Notes: generated by a model from the sequence alone, not told the origin. DNA of 64,000 nt from Micromonospora sp. NBC_00421 (GCF_036017915.1 NZ_CP107929.1:5522001-5586000); one strand, 5' to 3'; positions 52,228 through 61,250 are shown, counted from the stretch's first letter. Made by a program: numbers and translations.

Positions 52228-52370
52228 CGACGAACACGCCGGATTCGGACTCGGCCCGGCCATCGTGCACAGCATCGTCCGCGCCCACGCCGGGACCCTC
52301 GCCCTCGTCGCCCGGCCCGACGGAGGACTCCTGGTCACGGTCCGGCTCCCGGCACGCCGGCCACCCTCCC
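52228..52370 (+). pseudogene. histidine kinase, C-terminal fragment
   Basis: EHAGFGLGPAIVHSIVRAH then GTLALVARPDGGLLVTVRLPA is the last part (G2 box and final strands) of a HATPase_c domain. No other kinase segment remains. Confidence 0.65.
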
Positions 52371-52429
52371 GGGCAAGGCGACCGGCCGGCCCGGGTGCCT
52401 ACGCGTCGGCAGCTCGTGCGGCCGGGGTG

Positions 52430-55300
52430 CTACGGACCGGTGTGGATCAGCGCCGCCCACACCTCCGGGCGGTCCGGGTGCGCACGTCGTACCCGGTCGA
52501 TGGCCCGGTCCAGCGCGACGGCCGCACCGTCGGCGTCCAGGCGTCTCCCCGCCCTCAGGCCGGCGTAGACGTCGTCGGCGACCTGGGCCGCCACCCGGTC
52601 GGAGACCGCCCACTGGCTGCCGATGACGTGCCGGAAGCCGGCCATCTGCAACGCCGCGGTGAGATGGATTCCCTCGTCGGGCAGGTCCCGACCACCGGCC
52701 GCGGTGCGACACGCGGACAGGTAGGCGAGGTCGCAACCGCCGGCCGACTGGCTGCGGGTGGCGAGACGGTCAGCGAGGTCCAGGACGCTGAGCCTGCCGT
52801 CGACCAGGCGGAGGGCGGCGGCGCTGGGCCGCTTGAAGTCCTGGTCGCCGTGGCAGGCGAAGTGCGCCCAACTGTGCTGTTCGAGCGCGGTCAGCACGCC
52901 CTCGACGGTGGCGCTGCGGCCGGAGAGCACCCGCAGGCCGGGCACGTGCGAGCTGACCGCGCGCAGTTCGTCGCTGACCGCGGGCAGCGGCGCCTGGCCG
53001 GGGAGGGTGCCGAGCCCCACCGCGAACGCCTGCGGCGCTCCGTCCGGCGTCGGGGTGGCGCGGGCGCGCAGCAGCGCGGACAGGCTCGGGGTGTAGGACG
53101 ACACGCAGCGGGCGGCGACCGAGATCCGGCGTCTCGCGGCGAGCGGGGCGCTCGCGCCGAACCGGCCGGCGGCGTGCAGCGGCAGCATCGTCAGCGGCCC
53201 GGTCGGGCACCACCACACCCGGTGCCGCCGGTCCGGCCCGCCACCGAGGATCTCGTCGAGGGCCGCGCAGACGGACTCCCCGACGGTGTCCCAGAGCCAC
53301 CGTTGCAGGGACACCAGCGTCTGGTGCAGCGCGGCCCGTTCGACCGGCCCGCCGCCGCCCTCCACCGCCCGCTGCACCTCGAGGAACGCCGCGGCCCGAC
53401 GCTGCGCCGTGTCGTGGGACAGCCACGGGAGCGGCACGGCGCGCACCCCGTCGGTGGTGACGATGATCGCGTCGCTGCGCCAGCGCGACGTGTTGACCAG
53501 CACCGCCGCCCCGCCCGTGGTAGCGGGCTGGAGGGCGGCGAACGACGGCGGGTGCAGGAAGTTCTCGAAGCCCGGGAGGCGGCGGGCCTCGGCTGCGAGC
53601 TGCTCCCAGCGTTCCGCCAACCGGCGGCGGTGACCGGCGTCCTCGGTCTCGACGCGGTGCGGTCCACCCAGCGCGCTGGCCAGCAGGTCGCGGCCCAGTT
53701 CCCAGCCGGGACGGGCCGGGAGCTCGACGACCGGGGACGCCCCGGTGCCGTCCAACTCCCGGCGCGTCCGGTCGAGTTCGTCGGCGAGCGCGGGTGCGAC
53801 CGCGGCCAACGCGGACAGGTCGCTGCGGGTCTGCAGGGCCTGCGACCACAGCACCTGACGGCCCTGCTCCAGCAGTTCCACCGCGCGTTGCGGCTGCCCG
53901 GCGGCGAGGGCCCAGGCAGCCGCGTCGCCGGCCAGCCCGGACACCGCGGCCAGCCGTTTCTCCTGCACGGTACGGTCCAGGCCCCGCCACGCCAGCAGCG
54001 GCAGCAGACCCACGGCGGTGCCGTACGCCTCCAGGGCCAGCTCCGCGTCACCGGCCTCGGCGGCGGTCTGCGCCCAGGTGCGGGCCGCGGTCATCCGGAT
54101 CTCGACGGCACCCGCCCGGGAGGCCGACGACGACCGCCACATGCCGACTGCGGCGTCGAGGTCGGCCGGGTCGCGATCGATCAGGTAGCGCACCCGCAGG
54201 GCCGTGCCGAGCACGTTGAGGGCCCGTGCCCGGTCCGGGTGGCCGGGCGAGAATCCGGCCAGGGCGGCCATGCCGGTGTCGACGGCGTCGTTGACCCCGG
54301 CCGGGTCGCTGCTCATCCGGGCCCGGATGAGCAGCGAGTGGGCCAGGCTGACCAGGTGGCCGGCCCGTTGGGTGCCGGCCGTCGGCGCGTCGACGGCCTC
54401 CCGGGAGCTGCGGATCGCCTCGTCCAGGTGCGCCGACGAGTTGCTGCTGAGGCCGTGCATGACCAGCAGGGCACCGTGGGTGGACAGCAGTTGCGCGCGG
54501 ACCGTGCCGATGCTCGGCAGGTCGGCGACGACCTGCCGGCTGACCCGGACCGCCTCGTGCAGGTCGGCGTCGTCGCCGCCGTCGCGGCTCACCCAGCGTT
54601 GCACCAGCGCGATCACCAGCACACCGTTGAGGGCGGCCCGGTCGACGTGCCGTGCGGGCATGGTGGCCACACCCCGGCGGCAGTGCGCGATCGCCTCGTC
54701 GATGTCACCCGGGCCACCGGTCCGGACGAACCGCATGACCAGGCAGAGCGCCAGCAACTGGTGGGCGGTGAGCACGTGGTCCGGGTCGGTCGAGCGGTGG
54801 ACCTCCCGGCTGAGGCGGACGGCCGTGTCGATGTCCGCCAGCTGGCCGAACCTCTCGAAACTGAGCCGGTACACGTTCACGCAGCGGATCAGCACGTCGA
54901 TCCGTACCGGGTCGTCCTCGTCGACGGCGGCCACCGCGACGTCCGCGTGCCGCTTCGCCATGGACAGGTCCGACACCTCACGCCGCTGTTCGAAACGGAA
55001 ACCGACGACCATGGCGAGCTGGGCGTTGACGTACGGCCACCACGGATCGTCGGGCGGGGTGAGCGCCGTCGCCCTCCCGGCGGCGGCCACGGCGGCGTCG
55101 AGCTGCTTCGGATCCGAGGTGCGGCCCCGCAACATCAGGACGGTGGAGAGCGCGGCGAGCACGTCCACCCGGGACGGATCCGCCGCGAGCAGGTCCCGCG
55201 CCACACCCTCGGCCCGGACCAGCAGCGACTCGTCGCCACTGTCGTTGTAGGCGACGATGAGCGGGTCCACCGCATCGATGGACCGCTCGGGCGATGGCAC
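52430..55300 (-). CDS. TPR-CHAT protein 2 (caspase-like protease fold)
   Basis: 956 aa from GTG 55300; no good ribosome-binding site, so a later start (for example MDPLIVAYNDSG) is possible. Residues ~1-450 are TPR-like helical repeats (ADIDTAVRLSREVHRST..., GDIDEAIAHCRRGVATMP...). CHAT domain ~600-956: WWCPTGPLTMLPLHAAG, WAHFACHG with catalytic His ~817, LAYLSACRTAAGGRDLPDEGIHL with catalytic Cys ~864, RHVIGSQWAVSD. Both catalytic residues are intact. It is divergent, by 53 bp, from a small Cys protein and a membrane protein, and next to a vWA/PP2C/kinase triad, so it is the likely executor of that signalling locus. Confidence 0.92.
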   Translation of the reverse strand: MPSPERSIDAVDPLIVAYNDSGDESLLVRAEGVARDLLAADPSRVDVLAALSTVLMLRGRTSDPKQLDAAVAAAGRATALTPPDDPWWPYVNAQLAMVVGFRFEQRREVSDLSMAKRHADVAVAAVDEDDPVRIDVLIRCVNVYRLSFERFGQLADIDTAVRLSREVHRSTDPDHVLTAHQLLALCLVMRFVRTGGPGDIDEAIAHCRRGVATMPARHVDRAALNGVLVIALVQRWVSRDGGDDADLHEAVRVSRQVVADLPSIGTVRAQLLSTHGALLVMHGLSSNSSAHLDEAIRSSREAVDAPTAGTQRAGHLVSLAHSLLIRARMSSDPAGVNDAVDTGMAALAGFSPGHPDRARALNVLGTALRVRYLIDRDPADLDAAVGMWRSSSASRAGAVEIRMTAARTWAQTAAEAGDAELALEAYGTAVGLLPLLAWRGLDRTVQEKRLAAVSGLAGDAAAWALAAGQPQRAVELLEQGRQVLWSQALQTRSDLSALAAVAPALADELDRTRRELDGTGASPVVELPARPGWELGRDLLASALGGPHRVETEDAGHRRRLAERWEQLAAEARRLPGFENFLHPPSFAALQPATTGGAAVLVNTSRWRSDAIIVTTDGVRAVPLPWLSHDTAQRRAAAFLEVQRAVEGGGGPVERAALHQTLVSLQRWLWDTVGESVCAALDEILGGGPDRRHRVWWCPTGPLTMLPLHAAGRFGASAPLAARRRISVAARCVSSYTPSLSALLRARATPTPDGAPQAFAVGLGTLPGQAPLPAVSDELRAVSSHVPGLRVLSGRSATVEGVLTALEQHSWAHFACHGDQDFKRPSAAALRLVDGRLSVLDLADRLATRSQSAGGCDLAYLSACRTAAGGRDLPDEGIHLTAALQMAGFRHVIGSQWAVSDRVAAQVADDVYAGLRAGRRLDADGAAVALDRAIDRVRRAHPDRPEVWAALIHTGP

Positions 55301-55353
55301 CGGTTCAGTAGATTCGACGGCAGCTCAGGCGTCAACCGACGGGAGTGTCGTAC

Positions 55354-55722
55354 ATGGAGCAACGCCGTCTGCTGGCCTCGTTGTGCGCCGCCGTGCCGAC
55401 CCTGCGGGAACGTGCGGAGGCGGGGGCGTGGAGCGACCTGCTCGACGAACTCCTCGACGAGCTGGCCGCCGGCAAGCCGGTGGTGGAGGTCTGCCGGCAG
55501 CTCGGCTGGACGACCGAGACCGAGACCGAGCGCAGCATCGGCGTCGGCCCGTCGGACCACGCCGAGGGCGCCCGGCTGGAGGGTCTCGCGCCGGTGGTGC
55601 TCGACGGCGACTACCGCTGCCCGCTGCACCGTTGCTCGCGCCGGGCCCACCGCGACGACCGGGGCCGGGTGCCGCACTGCGCGCTCGCCGACACGGCGAT
55701 GACGTACCGGTCCGAGCCATGA
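55354..55722 (+). CDS. small helical protein with Cys/His knuckle
   Basis: 122 aa from ATG 55354 (a GTG at 55345 is alternative). Helical N-terminus (QRRLLASLCAAVPTLRERAEAGAWSDLLDELLDELAAGKPVVEVCRQLGW) of the size of small adaptor or effector-associated domains, then a beta/zinc-knuckle-like end (GDYRCPLHRCSRRAHRDD then RVPHCAL). The stop overlaps the next start (ATGA). Divergent from CHAT protein 2. An adaptor linking sensor and executor is possible; family not recognised. Confidence 0.7.
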   Translation: MEQRRLLASLCAAVPTLRERAEAGAWSDLLDELLDELAAGKPVVEVCRQLGWTTETETERSIGVGPSDHAEGARLEGLAPVVLDGDYRCPLHRCSRRAHRDDRGRVPHCALADTAMTYRSEP

Positions 55723-56693
55723 TCGAGGTGCTGCTGGGCGAGGTCGGACGGCGGATCAACGACCGCTGGCTGACCCGGGCGCTCGGCCCGGCCCTGCTGT
55801 GGCTCGCGGTGGCCGCCTTCGCCGTGCTGCCGGGGCGTGGTGCCGTCTTCGACGTGCCCGGGGCGGCGTTCGCCGCAGCCGACGCCGTCGACCACCTGCG
55901 GGAGCGGGTCGGCCTGGCCCTGGTGGTCGGGGCGCTCGTCGTCGCGGCCGCTGCGGCGGCCGCCGTCTGCGCCCAGGCGGCCGGCAGGGTCGTCCGTCAC
56001 GTCTGGCTGGGTGCCTGGGTCGGCCCGGCCCGCCGGCTCGCGACCGCGTTGACCGCCCGCCGACGTGCCGCCGCCGCGCGCCGCTTCACCGCGCGGGCAC
56101 GGGTGGTTCCGGCGGTGTACCTGCCGGCCCGACCCACCTGGATCGGCGACCGGATCCGGCTCGCCGACGACCGGGTGGCCGCGCAGTACGGGCTCCGCCT
56201 GGGTCTGATCTGGCCGCGCCTGTGGCTGCTGCTCACCCCCGAGGGGCGCACCGACGTGATGCAGGCGCGTGACCGGTTCGACCGGGCCGTCGCCTCGGCC
56301 GGCTGGGCGGTGCTCTGTCTCGCGCTGGCCCCGTGGTGGTGGCCGGCGACGGTGCTCGGCGTGACCCTCGGTGTCGTCTCCTGGCGGCGGGCCCGGTCGG
56401 CGGCGGGCCTGTTCGCCGACATCGTGGAGGCGACCGTCGACCTGCGGCACCGCGGCCTGGTCGCGGAGCTGGGTTTCCCTGTCGAGCAGGGGCGTCCGCT
56501 GCCACCGTCGACCGCTGCCACCGTCAACGACCTTCTACACAAGGGTGCCAGCGGTCACGGGCAGTACGACCGGGCCGGCGCGGAGAGCGAGCCGACACCG
56601 TACCCGTCGTCGTCGGTGACGAGCGACAGCCGGGAGCGCCAGCAGCCGGACGACGAGCCGGCACCGTCCGGGTCGAACACCACGTTGACCTGA
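55719..56693 (+). CDS. multi-helix membrane protein of the CHAT/kinase locus
   Basis: 324 aa. Two helices near the start (WLAVAAFAVLPG; LALVVGALVVAAAAAAAVC), a basic cytoplasmic stretch, then a third and fourth near 195-225 (GWAVLCLALAPWWWPATVLGVTLGVV), and a Ser/Pro-rich tail. The tail overlaps the convergent kinase gene by 139 bp, so the original stop may have been lost. Coupled to the small Cys protein upstream. Membrane disruption or anchoring in a conflict system is a guess from context. Confidence 0.7.
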   Translation: MIEVLLGEVGRRINDRWLTRALGPALLWLAVAAFAVLPGRGAVFDVPGAAFAAADAVDHLRERVGLALVVGALVVAAAAAAAVCAQAAGRVVRHVWLGAWVGPARRLATALTARRRAAAARRFTARARVVPAVYLPARPTWIGDRIRLADDRVAAQYGLRLGLIWPRLWLLLTPEGRTDVMQARDRFDRAVASAGWAVLCLALAPWWWPATVLGVTLGVVSWRRARSAAGLFADIVEATVDLRHRGLVAELGFPVEQGRPLPPSTAATVNDLLHKGASGHGQYDRAGAESEPTPYPSSSVTSDSRERQQPDDEPAPSGSNTTLT

Positions 56694-58174
56694 GGGCTGC
56701 CGCCGGTCGCGGTGCGGATGCCGATGATCGTCGCGACGGGGAACGGGCCGTTCTTCGTCAGGGTGGCGGCCCGGACGAGCTGGGTCCGGCTCCGGTCGTC
56801 CAGGCGTGGTGCGTCGGCGTTGATCCCGCACAGGAAGCGACGGACGGCGGTGACCGAGGACTTCGTCCGGGCTGACGTCCGGTTCAGGCCACTGCCCACC
56901 TTGACGTCGCTGAAGAGACAGGGCCGGGCCAGCGGAAGGAGCTTCTCCAGGTCGATTCGGGTCGGCAGGGGCAGGCCGGGATACCGGGTCGCCCCGGCCG
57001 CACCGCCGGTGGGCGTGGCCAGGCCCGGGATGCCCGGCGACAGCCGGGGATAGGACGGTTGCCCGACCAGTCCCGTCGGCAGACCCGACCCGGCCCGGTA
57101 GGGCGTGTCCGGGGAGTCGTCGTTGGCGCTGATCAGGCCGACCATCACCGCTATCGCGGCCAGCGCCGCGACGAGCAGACCCCAACCTCGGCCGGCCGGT
57201 CGGGGACCGGCCACCGCGGGCGCGGGGACGACGCGGCGTACCGGGTCCGCGCGGGCGTCGTCCGGGCGGGTCGGCTCCGGGCCGGTCGGGGGAGCGGCAG
57301 CCCGTTGCGGCGGTGCCGTCGGCGGGGTGCGGCGCATGCTCCGCTCCAGAGCGTCCGACCACTGCTGCGGAGCGGGCCGCAGGTGCGGGGCGGGGTCCAG
57401 GCTCCGGCCGGCGAGGGTGACCAGTTGCCGGTCGAGCCGCGGCCGGGCCGCCTCCGGGTCACGGGTCTGCTGGTCACCGGCGAACAGGCGCACCGCGAGC
57501 AGGCCGAACTTGTACGCGTCGCTGGCGGGCGTGGCCAGTTCCTCGGCGTCCGCGTCCGGCACGTGCCACTCGGGGGTCTCGGCCTGCGCCAGCACCGAGT
57601 CGCCGTGCAGCCGCATCGCGTCGCAGTCGATGAAGTAGCACCGGGGCCGGGAGTCGAGGCTGAACAGCAGGTTGTTCGGTGACAGGTCGCCGACGCAGAC
57701 GCCGAGCCGGTGCAGCAGGGTCAACGCCTCGCCGGTGTCCCGCAGCAGTTCGAGACGCAGCCGGTCGTCGATGTGCAGCCCACGGTCGAGCAGGTAGTCG
57801 TCGCTGTTCAACAGGTACTGCACCTGGGCCAGGACGGTGTCCGGTCCGCGCGGCAGTTGGATGCGGACCCGGAACCGGTCGGGTACCCGTGGCATCAGGA
57901 ACCCCCGGACCACGCCCTCCTTGCGGACGATCGCGGTGGGCCAGGCGGCGAGACCGAGCAGAGTCTCCGCATCCGGCCCGGCCCCGGCGGCGAGCCGGAC
58001 GAAGCGGTTCAACGTGGTGACGTCGACGTCGTCGACGAACCGGGTCGCGTACTCCTTGTAGACCCACCGGGGATCCTCGGTGAGGGCGTAGACGGTGCCC
58101 TGACCGCCGGTGCCGATCCGGGTACGCGGGCCGAGGGCGGACAGGCTCACCTCGGGCGGCAGCGGGCCGGTCAT
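56555..58174 (-). CDS. Ser/Thr protein kinase-like protein of TerY-P triad, membrane-anchored
   Basis: 539 aa from ATG 58174 (ATGA overlap with the PP2C stop). Kinase domain ~10-290: GTGGQGTVYAL glycine loop, Lys in WVYKEYAT, catalytic VGDLSPNNLLF (Asp and Asn present), and YFIDCDAMR replacing DFG, the form typical of TerY-P kinases. A Pro-rich linker, one transmembrane helix (WGLLVAALAAIAVMVGLIS) and a ~200-residue extracytoplasmic domain with Cys follow. It would phosphorylate partners countered by the adjacent phosphatase. The 3' end overlaps the convergent membrane gene by 139 bp. Confidence 0.88.
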   Translation of the reverse strand: MTGPLPPEVSLSALGPRTRIGTGGQGTVYALTEDPRWVYKEYATRFVDDVDVTTLNRFVRLAAGAGPDAETLLGLAAWPTAIVRKEGVVRGFLMPRVPDRFRVRIQLPRGPDTVLAQVQYLLNSDDYLLDRGLHIDDRLRLELLRDTGEALTLLHRLGVCVGDLSPNNLLFSLDSRPRCYFIDCDAMRLHGDSVLAQAETPEWHVPDADAEELATPASDAYKFGLLAVRLFAGDQQTRDPEAARPRLDRQLVTLAGRSLDPAPHLRPAPQQWSDALERSMRRTPPTAPPQRAAAPPTGPEPTRPDDARADPVRRVVPAPAVAGPRPAGRGWGLLVAALAAIAVMVGLISANDDSPDTPYRAGSGLPTGLVGQPSYPRLSPGIPGLATPTGGAAGATRYPGLPLPTRIDLEKLLPLARPCLFSDVKVGSGLNRTSARTKSSVTAVRRFLCGINADAPRLDDRSRTQLVRAATLTKNGPFPVATIIGIRTATGGSPQVNVVFDPDGAGSSSGCWRSRLSLVTDDDGYGVGSLSAPARSYCP

Positions 58175-59025
58175 GACGGCTCGGGCGGCACCGGCCAGAC
58201 GGCCAGCACCGTGCGGTCGTCGTCCCACGACCCGCCGGTGAAGTCGAGCATCCAGGCGAGCCGGGTCATCGCGGGAGGCGTGGTCAGCGCGTCGCCGAAC
58301 AGCCGCCCGAGGTTCCCGGTGCCGGGGCCGAGCGGCTCGGCGAAGCCGTCGGTGGCCAGCACCAACACGTCGTCTGCGGCGAGCGTCACCGCCACCGGGT
58401 CGACCTCGGCGGGCACCCGGGGCAGGGCAGCGACGCCGTCCGGGAGCAGTTCGTCCTGCGGGTCGGCCGGGTCGGTGAACAGCGGCTCCCAGCCGCCGTC
58501 GCGCAGCCGCCAGGCGGCCGAGTCGCCGACCCGGACCAGGTGGGCGACCGCCCGCCCGGGGCCGTCCGGCCGGACCAGGGCGACCACCACGGTGCTGGCC
58601 AGCAGCGTCTCGGCCCGATGCGGATCGGTCTCGCCCAGTTGCCGCCCGGCGTACTCCACCAGTGCCCAGCCCGCGCAGCGCAGGAGGTCGTGCCAGTCGA
58701 CGGTGTCGTCGGCGCGTAGCAGGTAGTCGACGACCGTCCGGCACACCATGGTCGCGCCCAGGTGGGACAGCGGGGCGTTCGAGACCCCGTCGGCCACCAC
58801 CGCGATCACCGAACCGGCCACCGTGGCCAGCGCGAAGTCATCCTGCCGGGGTACGCCGGACGCCCGGTGGCCGGGCCCGCGCACCGAGGCCCCCCGTACC
58901 TCGAAGCCGGCCGCCGCCCAGCCGTCGACCACGGTGTCCGGCCGGTACGGCTGCGTCTGCGGGGCACGGGCCGGCACCTCCGGGCCCGGCACCCCGATCA
59001 GCGGCGGCGCCCAGTCGAAGCTCAC
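58171..59025 (-). CDS. PP2C-type Ser/Thr phosphatase of TerY-P triad
   Basis: 284 aa from GTG 59025 (GTGA overlap with the vWA stop). Metal-binding aspartates in RQDDFALA, VVADGVSNAP, LATDGFAEPL and WDDDRTVLAV, all the PP2C (PPM) motifs. A Pro-rich ~30-residue N-terminus may bind partners. Second gene of a tightly coupled three-gene unit and the predicted antagonist of the following kinase. Confidence 0.92.
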   Translation of the reverse strand: MSFDWAPPLIGVPGPEVPARAPQTQPYRPDTVVDGWAAAGFEVRGASVRGPGHRASGVPRQDDFALATVAGSVIAVVADGVSNAPLSHLGATMVCRTVVDYLLRADDTVDWHDLLRCAGWALVEYAGRQLGETDPHRAETLLASTVVVALVRPDGPGRAVAHLVRVGDSAAWRLRDGGWEPLFTDPADPQDELLPDGVAALPRVPAEVDPVAVTLAADDVLVLATDGFAEPLGPGTGNLGRLFGDALTTPPAMTRLAWMLDFTGGSWDDDRTVLAVWPVPPEPS

Positions 59026-59699
59026 ACCACGTCCACGGCCATCCGGAAGCTGTCCGGCCGCTCCACGACCAGCTCTGCGGTGTCACCCCCGACGGCCTGC
59101 CCCGACCTGATGACGCTGCGGGTCAGCGCGGTGCAGAACTCGGCGATCGCGAAGCCCACCTCCACCCCCGGCGTGGCCACGAACGCGAACTCCGGCCGGG
59201 TCGCCACGTGCAGAATCGTCTCGGCACGCGCCTCACCGATGCCACACGCGATGATGTTCGGCGCGGTCGGGGTGCGCTCCCGGTCGGTCAACTCGGCGTA
59301 GACCGGCTCCCACTGGCCCGGGTCGGTCGGCTGCCCGTCGCTGAGAAAGAACACCGCCGGCCGGTGCACCGCGAAGCCCTCCCGCTTGAGGGCCCGCACG
59401 TCGGCCGGGATCCGGTCGATCAGCAGACTGAACGCGACGCCGTAGGCGGTCCCGGCCCGTACCGACAACTGCGGCAGCGCCGTCTCGTTGCGCAGGTCGG
59501 ACAGGGCCGAGTGGACGATCACGTCCTCGGAGAAGCCGATGATCGAAAACCTGACCTTGGCCGCCGCGAGGGGCTCGCGCAGCAGGGCGTCGTGCAGCGA
59601 CTGGAGCCCGGCGTTCAGCTCACCCACCACCGGCGTCATGGAGACGGACTCGTCCGCCACCAGGTAGACCGGCAGCACCCGCCCGGCAGTCTCCGCCAT
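59022..59699 (-). CDS. vWA-domain protein (TerY-like) of TerY-P triad
   Basis: 225 aa from ATG 59699; TTG 59711 and GTG 59705 are alternatives. Single von Willebrand A domain with MIDAS DESVSM near the start, and further metal-side Thr/Asp in FFLSDGQPTDPGQW. ACGIGEARAETILHVAT matches TerY-like vWA proteins. First gene of the vWA-PP2C-kinase unit, each overlapping the next by 4 nt. Such triads are known to be linked to Ter stress systems; here no TerD or TelA-type gene is visible. Confidence 0.9.
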   Translation of the reverse strand: MAETAGRVLPVYLVADESVSMTPVVGELNAGLQSLHDALLREPLAAAKVRFSIIGFSEDVIVHSALSDLRNETALPQLSVRAGTAYGVAFSLLIDRIPADVRALKREGFAVHRPAVFFLSDGQPTDPGQWEPVYAELTDRERTPTAPNIIACGIGEARAETILHVATRPEFAFVATPGVEVGFAIAEFCTALTRSVIRSGQAVGGDTAELVVERPDSFRMAVDVV

Positions 59700-59857
59700 G
59701 CGCACCCCCAACCGTCGTCAGTGGACGGCTTCAACGTAACACCGTCCGTCTATGTGGCGATGGCGGTCCGCGACGCCCCACCCGGCCGAGCGGCTCAAGC
59801 AGGCGTGCCTGGATGGCCGGCTGGACGAGGAGACCTACGCAGCAGCCGAGGCAGAGC

Positions 59858-61101
59858 TAGTGCTGTGACCGGAAACGTTGGCCGGTTTCAGGCCGCCGTT
59901 TTGGCGGGGGTCTGACCCCAGCGGCGTTGTCGTTCGGAGCGGATCCGGGCTCGTTCGCGGCGTTGGGCGGCGAGGACGTCGGGGTGACGGGCGTTGGCGT
60001 TGCGCCAGCGCAGGTAGTTGTGCAGGGCTTGGGTCGCGGCGGGATGGTTGGGATGGTTCGACCCGGCCACGACGAACATCCGCAGCGGTCCGAAGTGCGC
60101 CTCGATCGGGTTCGCCCACGACGAGTACGTCGGGGTGAAGCACAACTCGACCCGGTTCCGGGCCGCCCACTGCCGGATCTTGACGCCGCGATGCGCGGAG
60201 AGGTTGTCCAGGATGACGTAGACCGGCGCGCCGTCAGGGCGGGCGGCCCGGATGCTCTTGAGCGCTGCCAGGGTGTTCGCCGCGGACTTTCGCCGGCGCA
60301 CGACACCCCAGAGGGTGTCGTCGCCGACGCTGTAGCAGGCGTGGAACTGCCGGACCCCGTGCAGCTTGTGGTAGTTGCCGGGGAGCCGGTCCGGATGCCC
60401 GGCCCGAGTCCAGGACGCGCCAGCGTGTGGCCGGATCGTCAGCGGCCCGAACTCGTCGAAGGCGAAGACCCGGTCCGGGAACGCCGTGGTCACCGCCTCG
60501 ATCCGGGCGAGTTTCGCCTCAGCGTTCGGGTCGTTGGTCTCCTTCCAAGTCTTCGTCCGCTGGAAGGTGATGTCGTGGCGGTGCAGGAACTCCCGTAGCC
60601 GTTCCCGGCCCACGAGCACCCGACGCGGGCCGTGGTTGTGAGCCAGGTAGTCCGCGAGTTTGCGCAGGCTCCACCGGGTGAACGGCTGGCCGAGCGCTTG
60701 CGGTCTGGTCTTGGCCGTCGCGACGATGAACGCTTCGTCGTCTTCACTGATTCGGCGGGGACGGCCACCCGCCCACCGAGGGTCCAGGCAGGCCAGGCCC
60801 ATTTCGTTGAACCGGTGGATCACCTCACGGACCGCGTCCTCGTCCCCCTGGACCAGGCGGGCGATTGCCGCGACGGTGTTCCCACTGGCCGAAGCCATGA
60901 TCACCATCGCCCGACGCAACCGGATCGGAGACCCGGTCCCACGCCGCACGATCTGCTGTAGTCGCCGGCCCTCGTCATCACTGAGCCGACGAGCCCGGAC
61001 AGGTTCTGCCATCCCGACAGCCTGAACCCTCCACCAGCCACCACCACGACCACTGACCGGCGTGTCACCCAACCCGGCCAACGTTTCCGGTCACAGCACT
61101 A
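59858..61101. mobile_element. IS630-family insertion sequence, apparently intact
   Basis: Perfect 29-bp inverted repeats (59857-59885 and 61074-61102) flanked by duplicated TA in a CTAG context, the target preference of IS630/Tc1-mariner elements. Contains one intact transposase gene. Insertion is recent judging by perfect ends. Confidence 0.95.
59888..61012 (-). CDS. IS630-family transposase
   Basis: 374 aa from ATG 61012 (MAEPVRARRLSDDEGRRL). N-terminal HTH domains (VAAIARLVQGDEDAVREVIHRFNEMGLACLDPRW) and DDE core: FAFDEFGPLTI, VILDNLSAHRG and SWANPIEAHFGPL. No stops or frameshifts, so potentially active. Confidence 0.95.
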   Translation of the reverse strand: MAEPVRARRLSDDEGRRLQQIVRRGTGSPIRLRRAMVIMASASGNTVAAIARLVQGDEDAVREVIHRFNEMGLACLDPRWAGGRPRRISEDDEAFIVATAKTRPQALGQPFTRWSLRKLADYLAHNHGPRRVLVGRERLREFLHRHDITFQRTKTWKETNDPNAEAKLARIEAVTTAFPDRVFAFDEFGPLTIRPHAGASWTRAGHPDRLPGNYHKLHGVRQFHACYSVGDDTLWGVVRRRKSAANTLAALKSIRAARPDGAPVYVILDNLSAHRGVKIRQWAARNRVELCFTPTYSSWANPIEAHFGPLRMFVVAGSNHPNHPAATQALHNYLRWRNANARHPDVLAAQRRERARIRSERQRRWGQTPAKTAA

Positions 61102-61250
61102 GACGCGGCGACCGGCTGCCTACGAGACGGATCCGCCACCAACCGCAGCGGGTTCCTGATGTCCCTCAAGCGGCTGCAAGGCCTGGTTGCCGACGTCTCT
61201 GAACTGGCCGTCAGGCTGGCGATGATCATCACGGCCGCGCGAGGCATAGC

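Larger units (their letters stand above)
51371..52429. other. 1.06-kb patch of gene remnants
   Basis: No intact gene. Three fragments can be recognised (51733-51880 and 52016-52168 minus, TetR-like C-termini; 52228-52370 plus, histidine-kinase C-terminus), and a CGGCA microsatellite joins two of them. The stretch 51371-51730 has open frames on both strands but none I can assign. Confidence 0.6.

Noticed and set aside
51476..55702. 1408-codon open frame on the plus strand antisense to CHAT protein 2
   Set aside because: Its translation is Arg/Gly/Pro/Val-rich without domains; it mirrors the codon bias of the minus-strand gene, a normal high-GC artefact. Only the short histidine-kinase remnant in it is real.
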